64,000 bases of DNA from Porticoccaceae bacterium UBA4026 (GTDB lineage: Bacteria; Pseudomonadota; Gammaproteobacteria; Pseudomonadales; Porticoccaceae): contig DGAQ01000024.1 of NCBI GenBank assembly GCA_002382445.1, forward strand, positions 1 to 64,000, in the 5' to 3' direction. Below, one piece after another: positions 1 through 9,005 of the stretch. Under the pieces are notes generated by a model that saw only the letters and a program-made list of their open reading frames with translations, had not been told where the DNA came from and made no database searches. The position numbers and the translations under genes are program-made. The first letter of the stretch is position 1. Each line of letters opens with the position of its first letter.

Positions 1-937
1 TTACCGAGTCGACTAAGCCAAGAGCGACTGGTTGCAGTTGAACGGGTAACAAATTGACGAGTTGGCCTGCCTGTATTAACCAATAATTAATCGATTGATT
101 AGCCTTTAAAATAACATCACTACAAGCAATACGCCGCTGCCAATGCTCTAGTTGAAGATTATCTCCAGACTGATACCACAGCCTGAAATCGTCTCGCCCC
201 GCACCTTGCTGAAAAAACAGGCTGATAACCAGATTAGGTTTTCGCCCCTCAAGATCGCTAGAGCGGCGGCTCGACGGGATAATGTCATCGATATCATTGC
301 GACCCTGATAGGCTAGGGCACAAAGACCGATCAATTTATCAAGACTCTCCAAAGATGCAAGACTACCTGGTATTTTGTCCAAGCCCATGGCCAGCCCTGC
401 GCCTTTTATAGGAGCAATCAATAGTGGTGCCGTTTTACTCTTGGCAATTCGTTGCCATTTGTCTAGATCTGCGCATTGACGCTGGGTTATATCAGATATC
501 TGGCCATTAGATGTCTCTTGCATTGCCTGCGCTAAAAGTGCGCTAAGTACGCCGCCATAAGTACTGTTTCTTGCCGCCAGTTCAAAGGCCTTAGCAACCA
601 TCCAGTCACCGAGACAGAGTGCCATATCCAGTCCGAAGCGCTCGTGAATACTTTGCTGCCCCCGCCGATGAGTGCTCGAATCGCTAATATCATCATGTAA
701 CAAAGAGGCGTTGTGCAGTAGCTCACAGGCTGCTGCCCAATGTAAATTATCTTGCTCGTTTAAACCTAGAGCTGTGCCGCTAGAGAGCGCGAGCTGGGCT
801 CTAAAAAACTTTCCTGGGCGCTTAAAATGATACCGAGCAGCCTGAGCTAAACTACTGTCGAGATTAGGCATTTCACGCTGGTACAAGGCGCCAAGAGATT
901 CCAACGACTGCTCTGTACTAATTTTTGTTGGGGACAT
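1..937 (-). CDS. crtE: Polyprenyl (geranylgeranyl-type) diphosphate synthase, 3' end beyond the window
   Basis: This frame opens with ATG at 937-935 and runs without a stop to the window edge, giving about 312 residues. It is a trans-isoprenyl diphosphate synthase: the first aspartate-rich motif appears as LLHDDISD (DDxxD) and the second as GRNDIDDI. Such enzymes condense isopentenyl diphosphate onto allylic diphosphates in the cytoplasm. It lies directly downstream of proteorhodopsin on the same strand. In marine gammaproteobacteria that position is usually held by crtE, followed by crtI, crtB, crtY and blh, the retinal-making genes; those would lie left of this window. Calling it crtE rather than ispA or ispB rests on this context. 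The extreme C terminus is missing. Confidence 0.85.
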   Translation of the reverse strand, partial: MSPTKISTEQSLESLGALYQREMPNLDSSLAQAARYHFKRPGKFFRAQLALSSGTALGLNEQDNLHWAAACELLHNASLLHDDISDSSTHRRGQQSIHERFGLDMALCLGDWMVAKAFELAARNSTYGGVLSALLAQAMQETSNGQISDITQRQCADLDKWQRIAKSKTAPLLIAPIKGAGLAMGLDKIPGSLASLESLDKLIGLCALAYQGRNDIDDIIPSSRRSSDLEGRKPNLVISLFFQQGAGRDDFRLWYQSGDNLQLEHWQRRIACSDVILKANQSINYWLIQAGQLVNLLPVQLQPVALGLVDSV

Positions 938-997
938 GAGTAGTACCCTCATAAAATGTAACCTATAGATGATTACTTATTATTTTTATTAAGTCGG

Positions 998-1026
998 AAA
1001 AAAAGGGCCCGCAACACAGGCCCTTT
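998..1026 (-). terminator. Rho-independent terminator after proteorhodopsin
   Basis: Read on the minus strand, an 8-bp perfect stem (AAAGGGCC with GGCCCTTT) is followed by seven T residues. It sits 22 bases after the proteorhodopsin stop and before the crtE start. It would let most transcripts end after proteorhodopsin while some read through into the retinal pathway. Confidence 0.8.
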
Positions 1027-1047
1027 CACTTACTGCGATACTAGCTA

Positions 1048-1737
1048 CTACTCTGAATCAGCTACTGCAGCTGCCCAGATGATCACACCAAAGCCGATCT
1101 TATTTACAAAGTCGGCTAGGTTATAAACGATATTTAGCGTTGCTGGATCAGCGCCGCCACCCATATAGCCCACGAAGTACCCGATAGGATAGATAGACCA
1201 ACCGATCGTCACACAGATAAGCATCCACTTATAGGCGTTCTGAACGTTAACATTTGAAAGCCCAGCATTGATCTGGCTAGCTTCACCCTTGAAGATTTCC
1301 CAAACGATGAATCCCCACCCAAGCATTGCAAGAATAAAGGCCAAAGTAACACCCATCATTCCTGTCTCACCAGCAAAGCCGAAGCCAAGCATCGCAATTG
1401 AGCCGAGTAACAATTTCCAGAATACACGAGCCGGAACTTTTGTTACTGCCGACAGAACCAAGTAGAATTCAACCATCAAAAGTGGCACTGTTAGGAGCCA
1501 GTCAATGTATCGTAATTCAGTTGGGGACGTTCCTGTAGAGACCCACACATCACGCATGTAAAAGTAATGAACTGCGGCTATCAGCGTAACCAAGCCTGAT
1601 ACTGTTAATGATGTCTTCCACTTTCCTGCAACACGATCGCGCTCTATAAAGAAAAAAGCTGTAGCCGCGACAAGCGCCATAGAAATTAGCCAAAAAGACA
1701 TACCGACTGGGTCGGCGGACGTTAAGTTATAACTCAT
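1048..1737 (-). CDS. Proteorhodopsin, green-absorbing type light-driven proton pump
   Basis: A 229-residue type-1 rhodopsin with seven membrane helices. Landmarks match characterised proteorhodopsins. Helix C has RYIDWLLTVPLL with Arg76, Asp79 (proton acceptor) and Glu90 (proton donor). His57 corresponds to the acceptor-associated histidine. Lys213 in the FVNKIGFG stretch of helix G is the retinal Schiff-base lysine. The spectral-tuning site is Leu87, which predicts green rather than blue absorption. The start ATG has AGGGG about eight bases upstream, and an in-frame stop lies just before it. The protein therefore begins MSYNLTSADP and shows no N-terminal signal peptide of the kind seen in the SAR86 protein. 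It would pump protons out of the cell in light. It has its own terminator and is followed by a crtE-like gene. Confidence 0.97.
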   Translation of the reverse strand: MSYNLTSADPVGMSFWLISMALVAATAFFFIERDRVAGKWKTSLTVSGLVTLIAAVHYFYMRDVWVSTGTSPTELRYIDWLLTVPLLMVEFYLVLSAVTKVPARVFWKLLLGSIAMLGFGFAGETGMMGVTLAFILAMLGWGFIVWEIFKGEASQINAGLSNVNVQNAYKWMLICVTIGWSIYPIGYFVGYMGGGADPATLNIVYNLADFVNKIGFGVIIWAAAVADSE

Positions 1738-2177
1738 GTAAAACCCCTTACTTTTAAAGTACTATATTATGTATCAGCCTAACTCCTCCGGAGGATCATC
1801 AAGAGATACTCTGATTGCAGCCTTACCCAAATCATGCTTTCGCATAATATTGAAATGTATAAATACAGTGTTTTCCTGTGAGATTAGACTCTAGAAAAAA
1901 AGTAATCTGATTTTTATACAGATTGAACCGCAACGTTTATTCGTCTCAGACCCTCTATTGGATTACTTTTTATTTAATAAATATATTTTCAAAGTTCTTT
2001 GGGGTAGCCTAAGTGTCTAACAACACAATAATGAGGTTGCTGAGGTCTGTGACTAAAATTAAAATAAAGTGATTTAATAAACTTGATAACATCAGTTTTT
2101 GTATTGCCTTTTACGCGCGTCTCATCGGATTTTAAAGAGATACATGTACTTCCTAAACCTAAGAATATTTGATAATT
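1738..2177. promoter_or_regulatory. Divergent intergenic region between proteorhodopsin and metF-like gene
   Basis: This AT-rich stretch of 440 bases holds no credible gene. It must contain the proteorhodopsin promoter (leftward) and the metF-like promoter (rightward). A 12-bp perfect palindrome, TCCTCCGGAGGA, lies at 1784-1795, about 47 bases before the proteorhodopsin ATG. A TAATAT sequence on the minus strand between it and the start could be a -10 box, but no good -35 box was found. The palindrome is a candidate operator; its binding protein is unknown. Confidence 0.4.
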
Positions 2178-3044
2178 ATGTTCTCACCTACAAATACCAA
2201 TTTTATTTTTACTTCAGAAACTACACCTGCGGTTTCAACCAATCTCAAGCAAAGCATTGATAGGGTGTTACCCCTGGTTGGCATAGCTGATGCTGTCAAT
2301 GTGACTGATTCTCCCAATTCAAAAACACGATTATCCAGCCTGCTGGTTGCTGCTGGTATTAAAGAGCTGGGCTTAGACGTTATTTTGCAGTTGACCGGAA
2401 GGGACAGAAACAGAATCGCTATAGAATCTGAAGTCTTGGGCGCTCTCTCACTGGGCATCAATAAAGTATTGTGTTTGACCGGTGACAAACCCAGTGAAGG
2501 AGGCCCTCAGGTTGTTAACGAACTGGACAGTGCCGGAATAATGAAACTGCTGACTGGTATGTCAAATGGTAAGTTGTCAGATGGCACAGACATAAAAGAA
2601 CCCCTACCTATTTATTCAGGTGCGGCTGATGACCTGTACTTGCAAAAAAACAATCCTGAAGCCATTAATTTTTTAAAAATAAAAATTGGTAATGGCGCTA
2701 AATTTGTTCAAACTCAGTATTGTTTTGATGAAGAAATCTGCACGTTTTATTCTGACCTACTCATGGCAAATGGGAAAACAGACAATTTGAAAGTGCTTAT
2801 TGGCATGGGGCCTTTGAAGTCTGCAAAGCAAGCTTTGTGGATGAGAGAAAACCTTTGGGGCGTTAATATTTCAGATAATATTATTGCAAGATTAGATGCC
2901 TCTAATAATCCCAACAAAGAAGGTCTAATGATTTGTCATGAACTCATCAGTAAACTTATGGATCTTCCCGGTATAGACGGCGTTCATCTAATGGGGCCAA
3001 ATTGCGAACATGACTCAGCGGAAATCATAAAACTATTTCGTTAG
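2178..3044 (+). CDS. Methylenetetrahydrofolate reductase family protein (MetF-like)
   Basis: About 288 residues with the TIM-barrel pattern of flavin methylenetetrahydrofolate reductases: an early FTSETTPAV segment, AVNVTDSP, DVILQLTGRDRNR, and the VLCLTGDKP and KFVQTQYCFD strands. The family interconverts methylene- and methyl-tetrahydrofolate using FAD, in the cytoplasm. A TTG nine bases further upstream could also serve as start, but the ATG at 2178 is preferred; no strong ribosome-binding site precedes either. It is transcribed away from proteorhodopsin and is probably not the only MetF in the cell, because it is not next to other methionine genes. Its substrate is inferred from family only. 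Confidence 0.8.
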   Translation: MFSPTNTNFIFTSETTPAVSTNLKQSIDRVLPLVGIADAVNVTDSPNSKTRLSSLLVAAGIKELGLDVILQLTGRDRNRIAIESEVLGALSLGINKVLCLTGDKPSEGGPQVVNELDSAGIMKLLTGMSNGKLSDGTDIKEPLPIYSGAADDLYLQKNNPEAINFLKIKIGNGAKFVQTQYCFDEEICTFYSDLLMANGKTDNLKVLIGMGPLKSAKQALWMRENLWGVNISDNIIARLDASNNPNKEGLMICHELISKLMDLPGIDGVHLMGPNCEHDSAEIIKLFR

Positions 3045-3070
3045 ACAAAGAGAGTGGGTAAACCACTTAG

Positions 3071-4285
3071 TTACAAGATCTTATACAGAGCCTTTGATAG
3101 ATCGTTTGCCGTCTTGTATAAATTATTAAGACTGTGCTGTCGATTATTGAGAAAAGAAAACCCCAAATTATTATCCAAATCACCAAAGGTCACTTCGCCA
3201 CCAATACCGGTATGACCAAACATCCGAGATTTCGATCCAATGGGTGTCAGCGGCGCATTGAGCATATAGCCCAAGCCGAAATGGTAGGGTAACCCAAACA
3301 ATACGGTATCTGGGCCTTTGGAGTGAACACTAGAGATCTGTTCGATGGTCGTGGGGGTCAATAATCTAAAATTATCTCGCTCGCCTCCGTTAGCCATAAC
3401 ACCATACAGTTTAGCTAGACTAGCAGCGGTTCCATGACCGTTCGCCGCAGGGACCTCCGCCAAACGCCATTCTGCGCTATTGATCTCATCACCTCCGTCC
3501 AACCCTCGGGCGGCAAATGCAACACTGTAATCGCCACTGTTGACCGCGCCTTTTACACCACGTAACGACCTAGACAAAAGTATGTCCGGGATATAAGAAA
3601 TCAGTTTTAAAACTGCAAGAGTGGATTTGTTATCCAACATCAGGGTATCTGCGCAACGCGACAGGTCAGACTCATCAACACCGATCTTAAAATCAATCCC
3701 TAAGGGCTTAGCTATTTCTTCGCTAAAATAAGTACCCACTGAGCGGCCGTCTATCCGGCGAATGACCTCACCTACTAGCCAACCAAATGTGAGGGCGTGG
3801 TAACCCTGAGACGCCCCTGGTTCTCTAAAAGGTGCCTGTGCGGCCAACAGGTCAGTAAATTTTTGCCAATTTCTCCACTCGGCTATTGGCAGTTCTTCTT
3901 GGAACCCAAACATACCCGCTCGGTGACATAAAAGATCTATGACCTTAGTGTCTTGTTTACCATTACACCCATATTCAGGCCAATAATGAGACACCTTTTG
4001 ATGGATATCTAGCAGGCCTTGCTCTATTAATCTTGCCGCACAGGTAGCGACCACCCCTTTTGTCACAGAAAAAACATTAACAATAGTATTTTCCTGCCAG
4101 AGTTTCGTTTTTTCCCTATCTTGATGGCCGCCCCATAGATCAACAACCATTTCTCCCTGATACTCGATGGCTAAAGAAGCGCCGATTTCAAAACCAGACT
4201 CAATAGCTGATGAAAATATTTCACCTACCTTGTCAAACCGGGGGTCACAGTGCCCGCCAATGCCTGCAGTATCCATTGCTTTCAT
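3071..4285 (-). CDS. Serine hydrolase of the class C beta-lactamase/EstB (CubicO) family
   Basis: A 404-residue hydrolase. The nucleophile motif SxxK is Ser73-Val-Thr-Lys76 within NVFSVTKG, the HRAGM segment follows near residue 121, and Tyr162 in GYHALTFGW is the likely catalytic tyrosine. No signal peptide is evident, so it is probably cytoplasmic. Members are mostly esterases, lactonases or transacylases and only rarely true beta-lactamases; the substrate cannot be read from sequence. It converges on the metF-like gene with a 26-base gap and heads leftward after the lipoprotein genes. A second gene of the same superfamily sits at 9157. Confidence 0.85.
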   Translation of the reverse strand: MKAMDTAGIGGHCDPRFDKVGEIFSSAIESGFEIGASLAIEYQGEMVVDLWGGHQDREKTKLWQENTIVNVFSVTKGVVATCAARLIEQGLLDIHQKVSHYWPEYGCNGKQDTKVIDLLCHRAGMFGFQEELPIAEWRNWQKFTDLLAAQAPFREPGASQGYHALTFGWLVGEVIRRIDGRSVGTYFSEEIAKPLGIDFKIGVDESDLSRCADTLMLDNKSTLAVLKLISYIPDILLSRSLRGVKGAVNSGDYSVAFAARGLDGGDEINSAEWRLAEVPAANGHGTAASLAKLYGVMANGGERDNFRLLTPTTIEQISSVHSKGPDTVLFGLPYHFGLGYMLNAPLTPIGSKSRMFGHTGIGGEVTFGDLDNNLGFSFLNNRQHSLNNLYKTANDLSKALYKIL

Positions 4286-4386
4286 CCTTATTTTTAGTAT
4301 AAAGCTTAAATCTACTATGTCCGATGACGACGATAACTAAAGTGGTCTTATTGAGACGGCCAACCCTAGCTAAAGTAGCTTAAAAA

Positions 4387-5412
4387 TTATTTCCGCGTCA
4401 GAGAAAGAATTTCCCCAGGCTTTGGAGCGGTAAAAAAATTAGACGCCTTCCCGCGGTCATCCAACGCCTTCTTAAGCTCTTCTGGTGGTGATTTGACTGG
4501 CTCATCCGTCAAAATAAATGTACCCCAGTGCATACCAAATGAACGCGGAGCCTTTAAGTCTAAGGCTACCTGAACAGCTTCAGCTGGATTGACATGCTGG
4601 GTTCGCATAAACCATCGAGGCTCATAGGCACCTATAGGGATAAATGCAACATCAGGTACGCCCAGTGTCTCTCGAGTCTTCACGAAATCCTTGGAGTAAC
4701 CCGTGTCACCCGCATGGTAGAGAGACAACGTTGAGCTCTTTATAAACCAGCCACCCCATAAACTGCCATTGCGACCGGTAATGCCACGACCTGACCAGTG
4801 TTGAACCGGCGTAAAGGTAAACTCCGTTTTACCCAGACGGATATTTTGCCACCACCTGAACTCCCGTACATTTCTTAGCCCTTGATCTTCCAGTAGGCTT
4901 TTATCACCCTGGGGAGCCAAGATGGAGAGTTCCGGGTTGGTCCCTTGTAAGGCTTTTAGGCTTGGGAGATCAAGATGGTCATAGTGATTATGGCTTATAA
5001 CGACCACGTCAATTGGCGGAAGATCCGCGAGGGGAATAGACGGTGGAATCATTCGTTTTGGGCCAGCCCAAGCAACCGGGGAAGCTCGCTCTGAAAAAAT
5101 AGGATCAGTCATAATAGTCAGATCGCCATTGTTTATTAAAAAACTGGCATGTCCTATCCAGACTGCGTAATTAGTCGATGAAGATTCAAGGTTCCGCCAA
5201 TCATCAGACTGCTCTATCTGAACCCTCGGAGGAGATTTTTCCTTAGTCATTCGCCATTGTATAAACTCGCTAAACGTCTTCTTAGACGCCGTAGAGTCTT
5301 TATTAACGAAGGTTTCAGCCATAGAACATGACTGTAGTATGAGGGCAAAGAAAAAGGCCCAAACGCGATAAAGCCATCGATTTAATGACAGTGAGTTCAG
5401 ACTCGGATTCAC
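4387..5412 (-). CDS. Metallo-beta-lactamase-fold lipoprotein (NAPE-PLD/UlaG-like hydrolase)
   Basis: 341 residues. A membrane-spanning N terminus ends in a lipobox (ILQSC, Cys29), so it is probably a lipoprotein. The metal motif HxHxDH appears as SHNHYDHLD, with further histidines in VQHWSGRG, YHAGDTGYS and FGMHWGTF, as in the branch that includes N-acyl-phosphatidylethanolamine phospholipase D and RomA. That branch hydrolyses phosphodiester or lactone bonds with one or two zinc ions. A phospholipid-related substrate is a reasonable guess only. It starts nine bases after the stop of the upstream sialidase-fold gene, so the two are very likely co-transcribed. Confidence 0.85.
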   Translation of the reverse strand: MNPSLNSLSLNRWLYRVWAFFFALILQSCSMAETFVNKDSTASKKTFSEFIQWRMTKEKSPPRVQIEQSDDWRNLESSSTNYAVWIGHASFLINNGDLTIMTDPIFSERASPVAWAGPKRMIPPSIPLADLPPIDVVVISHNHYDHLDLPSLKALQGTNPELSILAPQGDKSLLEDQGLRNVREFRWWQNIRLGKTEFTFTPVQHWSGRGITGRNGSLWGGWFIKSSTLSLYHAGDTGYSKDFVKTRETLGVPDVAFIPIGAYEPRWFMRTQHVNPAEAVQVALDLKAPRSFGMHWGTFILTDEPVKSPPEELKKALDDRGKASNFFTAPKPGEILSLTRK

Positions 5413-5421
5413 CCTATATCC

Positions 5422-6711
5422 TTATTTTTTAATAAGACTCTGATCCAGTGATACGACCTGAACAGACTTATTGGACTTATCACCACCAGTCCAGGACAGA
5501 ATCACACGATCACCGAAGGCCACCATTTGAGGAAGCCCTGCTAGGTGAGTAATACCAATATTTGTAGCAACAACCGATGGGCCAAAGTGACCGCTGCCGT
5601 CAAGATACCCCAACCTCAACTCACCTTTGGTTCCCTCGGTGAACGTCATCCAACTCACTATAAAGCCGCCATCTTCTATCGCAGCTAAACCTACCTGGCC
5701 TAGCACAGAATCACCACTACTTATCTCTAAAGCAGGCATAAAAGTATCAGAGTTTTTCTCAGAAACCGCCAGCTTAACCTGACCGTAGCCTTTAGCTTCT
5801 GTATACCAAGCCACTGCTGTACGCCCTGCACTGGCTGCGACGGAAGGCCCATTCACTGGACATCCCGCGATAAGCCATTGATCTGAGGCTACGGGCTTTG
5901 ACTCCGACCAGTTTCCATCAACCATTCGTGAGTAATAGATATCTCTATGCTCGTCCTCAGTGCGGTTTCTAAATACCACAATCGCGCCATCGTCTGTCTG
6001 AGCTATATCTGTCTGGCAACAATCACAGACTAACCCATCAATTATTTGAGGCTGAAAAAGTGCACCCTCAGCCGTTATCTTTGTAGAGCGCAAAGTCATA
6101 CCCGTATCAGACTTCGTTGCTTGTGACCCATGATCCGCGTGACTGCCACCAACCATCTTGCGGCCGTCTAGCCAGACCAGCCCGACGTCTTGATCATCTG
6201 TAAAAAAACTGACAAATCCGTGTTCGCTGAGGGTTCCGTCCAGATGAGGAGTGAGCGAGGTATTCCAGGTTATCCCTCCGTCAGTAGAGAGTCCTATAAC
6301 AACATCATAGGCAAAAACGCTAGGGTCCCTCATCACTAGCCAATGGGCCGCCCAAAGAGACTCTGACAGCTGTACTACTGAAGGAAAATCAGCGCGATTG
6401 ACTAACCAATCACTACCTCGGCCAACCTCGACAGGCTCCGACCATTGTGTTTGATCCCAGCGCGAATACTCCAGCGCAACTGAATCTTCGCTGACTTTCA
6501 TCCAACTCAAAATCGGCACGCCGTCAAGATCAAGACTTAAATTAGGTGATACTGACCCCACCCCTGCCGGCGATGACCAATCTACCACAACAGCATCAGA
6601 TAGCTGAGATTGATCACTGCAGGCAACGCCTATAATAGAAGTAACCATTAGCAACAAAAAGCCAAATAACCGGCTGCGTATAAATCCTAGCACTGATGAT
6701 TGACGATTCAA
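5422..6711 (-). CDS. Sialidase-fold (BNR/Asp-box) lipoprotein
   Basis: 429 residues. The hydrophobic N terminus ends in a lipobox (IGVAC, Cys31). One clear Asp-box, STDGGITW, lies at about residues 142-149, and other weaker repeats are spaced as in a six-bladed beta-propeller. The cysteine-rich VCDCCQT motif is often seen in marine exo-alpha-sialidase-like proteins. True sialidase activity is not supported: the arginine triad was not identified. It may bind or cleave a sugar or act as a sensor at the outer membrane. It is followed after nine bases by the metallo-hydrolase gene. Confidence 0.7.
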   Translation of the reverse strand: MNRQSSVLGFIRSRLFGFLLLMVTSIIGVACSDQSQLSDAVVVDWSSPAGVGSVSPNLSLDLDGVPILSWMKVSEDSVALEYSRWDQTQWSEPVEVGRGSDWLVNRADFPSVVQLSESLWAAHWLVMRDPSVFAYDVVIGLSTDGGITWNTSLTPHLDGTLSEHGFVSFFTDDQDVGLVWLDGRKMVGGSHADHGSQATKSDTGMTLRSTKITAEGALFQPQIIDGLVCDCCQTDIAQTDDGAIVVFRNRTEDEHRDIYYSRMVDGNWSESKPVASDQWLIAGCPVNGPSVAASAGRTAVAWYTEAKGYGQVKLAVSEKNSDTFMPALEISSGDSVLGQVGLAAIEDGGFIVSWMTFTEGTKGELRLGYLDGSGHFGPSVVATNIGITHLAGLPQMVAFGDRVILSWTGGDKSNKSVQVVSLDQSLIKK

Positions 6712-6762
6712 GATGAACTCCTTTTAGTTGCTCAGTTAATCTGATCTATTGCCACAGATCCT

Positions 6763-6819
6763 ATTACCTATTACCTATTACCTATTACCTAATTACCTAT
6801 TACCTATTACCTATTACCT
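6763..6819. repeat. Tandem repeat of ATTACCT, eight copies
   Basis: Eight copies of the heptamer ATTACCT run head to tail, interrupted by one extra A between copies four and five, and a partial ninth copy leads into the dimethylargininase stop codon. On the transcribed minus strand the unit reads AGGTAAT. It fills about half of the spacer between two same-strand genes. Such a short perfect array is likely to vary in copy number by slippage. Confidence 0.97.
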
Positions 6820-6820
6820 A

Positions 6821-7687
6821 TTAATCTCTAATTAACGGCCGAGTCAGACAGGTTGGTCCACCCTCACCTTTTCTACTGATCTCCAACCCTTGGAATGTTC
6901 GCACCGAACACCCCGCGCGCTCTAGCCCAGCCTTAACGCCTGGAAGATTTTCCAGCATCACGGCTGACCGCGGTGCAATAGCAAGAACATTACAACCCAT
7001 TGGCAGATATTCCTCCTCGGGCACATCGACAAATCTTACGCCTCTGGCCTCTAGCCACGCAAGGAATTCCTTTGGCATAAACGGCCTATAAATCAACGCT
7101 AAATCTTGGTCAATGGGCGATATAATTGACATTAAATGCAGTACATCATCCGGGTGTTCTGGGTCTGGTAACACAACCACATGAAGATCTACCTCATCTC
7201 CCAATATAGCCTGCAGTTGTCTAATGCCTTCTTTGTTTGTCCGTGGCCCTAAGCCCACCGCTGCGTGATGTTCGTCTATCCAAATGAAGTCTCCACCCTC
7301 GAGGGTGCCAGGCGCCGTAATCTGTCCCGCAATACTGTGGCCAAGGGCTTCATACACCGCAACATTTACAGCGGCCTCTGGAGTTCTGCTAGCCCGCCCC
7401 ATATTGCAAAGAATTAATCCTTTCGGGCTGACTAAAACATTATCTCTCGGATAAATACTATCGATAGTAAGGTTTTCATGGGCGGGCAAATCAACAACCT
7501 CTGCCCCAGAGGTCGCTATAAACTGCCTGAAAAGAGCAAATTCTGCATTGGCGTCTTCGAAATCTGGCATAGAGTGGAACCTTAGGGGTCGCCATTCTTT
7601 GGCTAGCTTTTCTTGACTGACAAAAGCATGTTTAGGATTGCGCACAGCAATCTGAACTAAGTTCGAATATTCGTTAAATTGTGGCAT
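6821..7687 (-). CDS. Dimethylarginine dimethylaminohydrolase/arginine deiminase-family enzyme
   Basis: 288 residues of the amidinotransferase fold. Seen are RDN (81-83), the EGGDF acidic motif (Glu130 to Asp133), His184 in DVLHLMSII, GCNVLAI around 231-237, and the C-terminal GGPTCLTRPL with Cys280 as the likely nucleophile. Enzymes of this family hydrolyse methylated arginine or arginine to citrulline and an amine. The size and C-terminal motif favour dimethylargininase over the longer arginine deiminases. An amino-acid permease gene ends four bases upstream, suggesting uptake and degradation of an arginine-like compound as one unit. Confidence 0.85.
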   Translation of the reverse strand: MPQFNEYSNLVQIAVRNPKHAFVSQEKLAKEWRPLRFHSMPDFEDANAEFALFRQFIATSGAEVVDLPAHENLTIDSIYPRDNVLVSPKGLILCNMGRASRTPEAAVNVAVYEALGHSIAGQITAPGTLEGGDFIWIDEHHAAVGLGPRTNKEGIRQLQAILGDEVDLHVVVLPDPEHPDDVLHLMSIISPIDQDLALIYRPFMPKEFLAWLEARGVRFVDVPEEEYLPMGCNVLAIAPRSAVMLENLPGVKAGLERAGCSVRTFQGLEISRKGEGGPTCLTRPLIRD

Positions 7688-7691
7688 TTAT

Positions 7692-9005
7692 TTAGTCTCT
7701 GGAGTCTTCTCGAACAAGGGCATAAAAAGGCATGCCAATCATTATCAACATAAAGGAATAAAATACAATCTCCGCGCCCGCTCCCCATATAGCAAAAAAC
7801 GAGTATAGAAAGGCGGCACTTGAAAGTGCTATGGCACGATTTCTCTCTGGACTTGCTCTATCTCGCTTAAGAAAATAAAACTCAGCGACGGCTGAAAAAG
7901 CGTAGGCCATCAAGGTAGATAAGGTAGATAGCATTGCCATAAAAGTAAAGGCAGCAACCAGCCCTTTGGTGTAGTTCAGTAACAGTAACAGAGAAATAAA
8001 ACCTCCCGACACCAGAAAAGAAAAAATTGGCGTACCCGACTTACTCAAACTTAAAAATTTAATCGGCAGGAGGTGATCTTTGGCGGCTGCTAAGGGTACT
8101 TGGCCGGCAGTAAAGGTATTGGCGTTTAAACTACCAAGGGTTGATATCAGCGCTCCTATAGTGATAACAGCCCCTCCAACAGGACCCATTAGCTTAGTTG
8201 CCGCTAATGAGAAAGGCGCTGTTGATCCCATTAATTCTTCAGCAGAAACGACGAGCGCAATCGCCACGCTAACCAAAAAGTAAATAATCAGCACTGTGAA
8301 AACTGATGCCATCAAAATACGTGGAATCATCTTGTCCGGTTCGGCCATATTATCAGCAGGTACAGTCGCCGTCTCGATACCCACAAAAGACCACATAACC
8401 AAGGTCGTTACGGTCGCCAACAGGGCTATTGGATGAAGCTCAGTAGGATTGAGCGGTGGCAGGATTTCAGGATCCATATTGGCGAAACCCAACACAATCA
8501 TTAAGAGCAATGGTAATATTTTCAGGACAGTTGTTACTACCTGGAAGGTTCCGCTACCTTCAACGCTGCGAATATTAAGGCCGATGACCGTCCAAATAAG
8601 AGCGAGTGCAGCCAGTAACGACAATACACTCGAGTCGGTGATTGTCGGCAAAAATACACCCAGGTAACCTACGAAGGCAATAGCAATACCTGCGACTGCA
8701 GAGATGCAAGCAATCCAGTAGGTCCAAGCCACTAAGAAGCCTGCAAAATTACCCAAACCTGCCTGCACATAAGCGTAGGGGCCTCCCATTTTGGGGATTC
8801 GCCTGACCAGACGGGACAAAGACAACGCAACCAGCAAGGTGCCGGCCCCTGCGACTAGCCAACCAGCAAGGCCCAACATGCCATAGGGCGCGAGAAGCGT
8901 CGGCATCATAAAAATGCCGGAACCAATTGCGCAACCGACGGCTATTGACCACCCTCGCCAAAATCCTATTTCGTTACCCGACCCTTTTTCCAGTCCTGCT
9001 TGCAT
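7692..9005 (-). CDS. APC-superfamily amino acid permease
   Basis: 437 residues with about twelve membrane helices. The helix-1 motif GSGIFMMPTLLAPYG is typical of the amino acid-polyamine-organocation family, and overall it resembles the AdiC/YjeH branch. It acts in the inner membrane. It is the first gene of a minus-strand unit whose next gene is a dimethylargininase-type hydrolase, so a basic amino acid, methylarginine or citrulline is a likely substrate. That is inference from the four-base spacing. Confidence 0.88.
   Translation of the reverse strand: MQAGLEKGSGNEIGFWRGWSIAVGCAIGSGIFMMPTLLAPYGMLGLAGWLVAGAGTLLVALSLSRLVRRIPKMGGPYAYVQAGLGNFAGFLVAWTYWIACISAVAGIAIAFVGYLGVFLPTITDSSVLSLLAALALIWTVIGLNIRSVEGSGTFQVVTTVLKILPLLLMIVLGFANMDPEILPPLNPTELHPIALLATVTTLVMWSFVGIETATVPADNMAEPDKMIPRILMASVFTVLIIYFLVSVAIALVVSAEELMGSTAPFSLAATKLMGPVGGAVITIGALISTLGSLNANTFTAGQVPLAAAKDHLLPIKFLSLSKSGTPIFSFLVSGGFISLLLLLNYTKGLVAAFTFMAMLSTLSTLMAYAFSAVAEFYFLKRDRASPERNRAIALSSAAFLYSFFAIWGAGAEIVFYSFMLIMIGMPFYALVREDSRD

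Noticed and set aside
6763..6819. CRISPR array
   Set aside because: The units are seven bases long and directly adjoining, with no spacers and no cas genes nearby.
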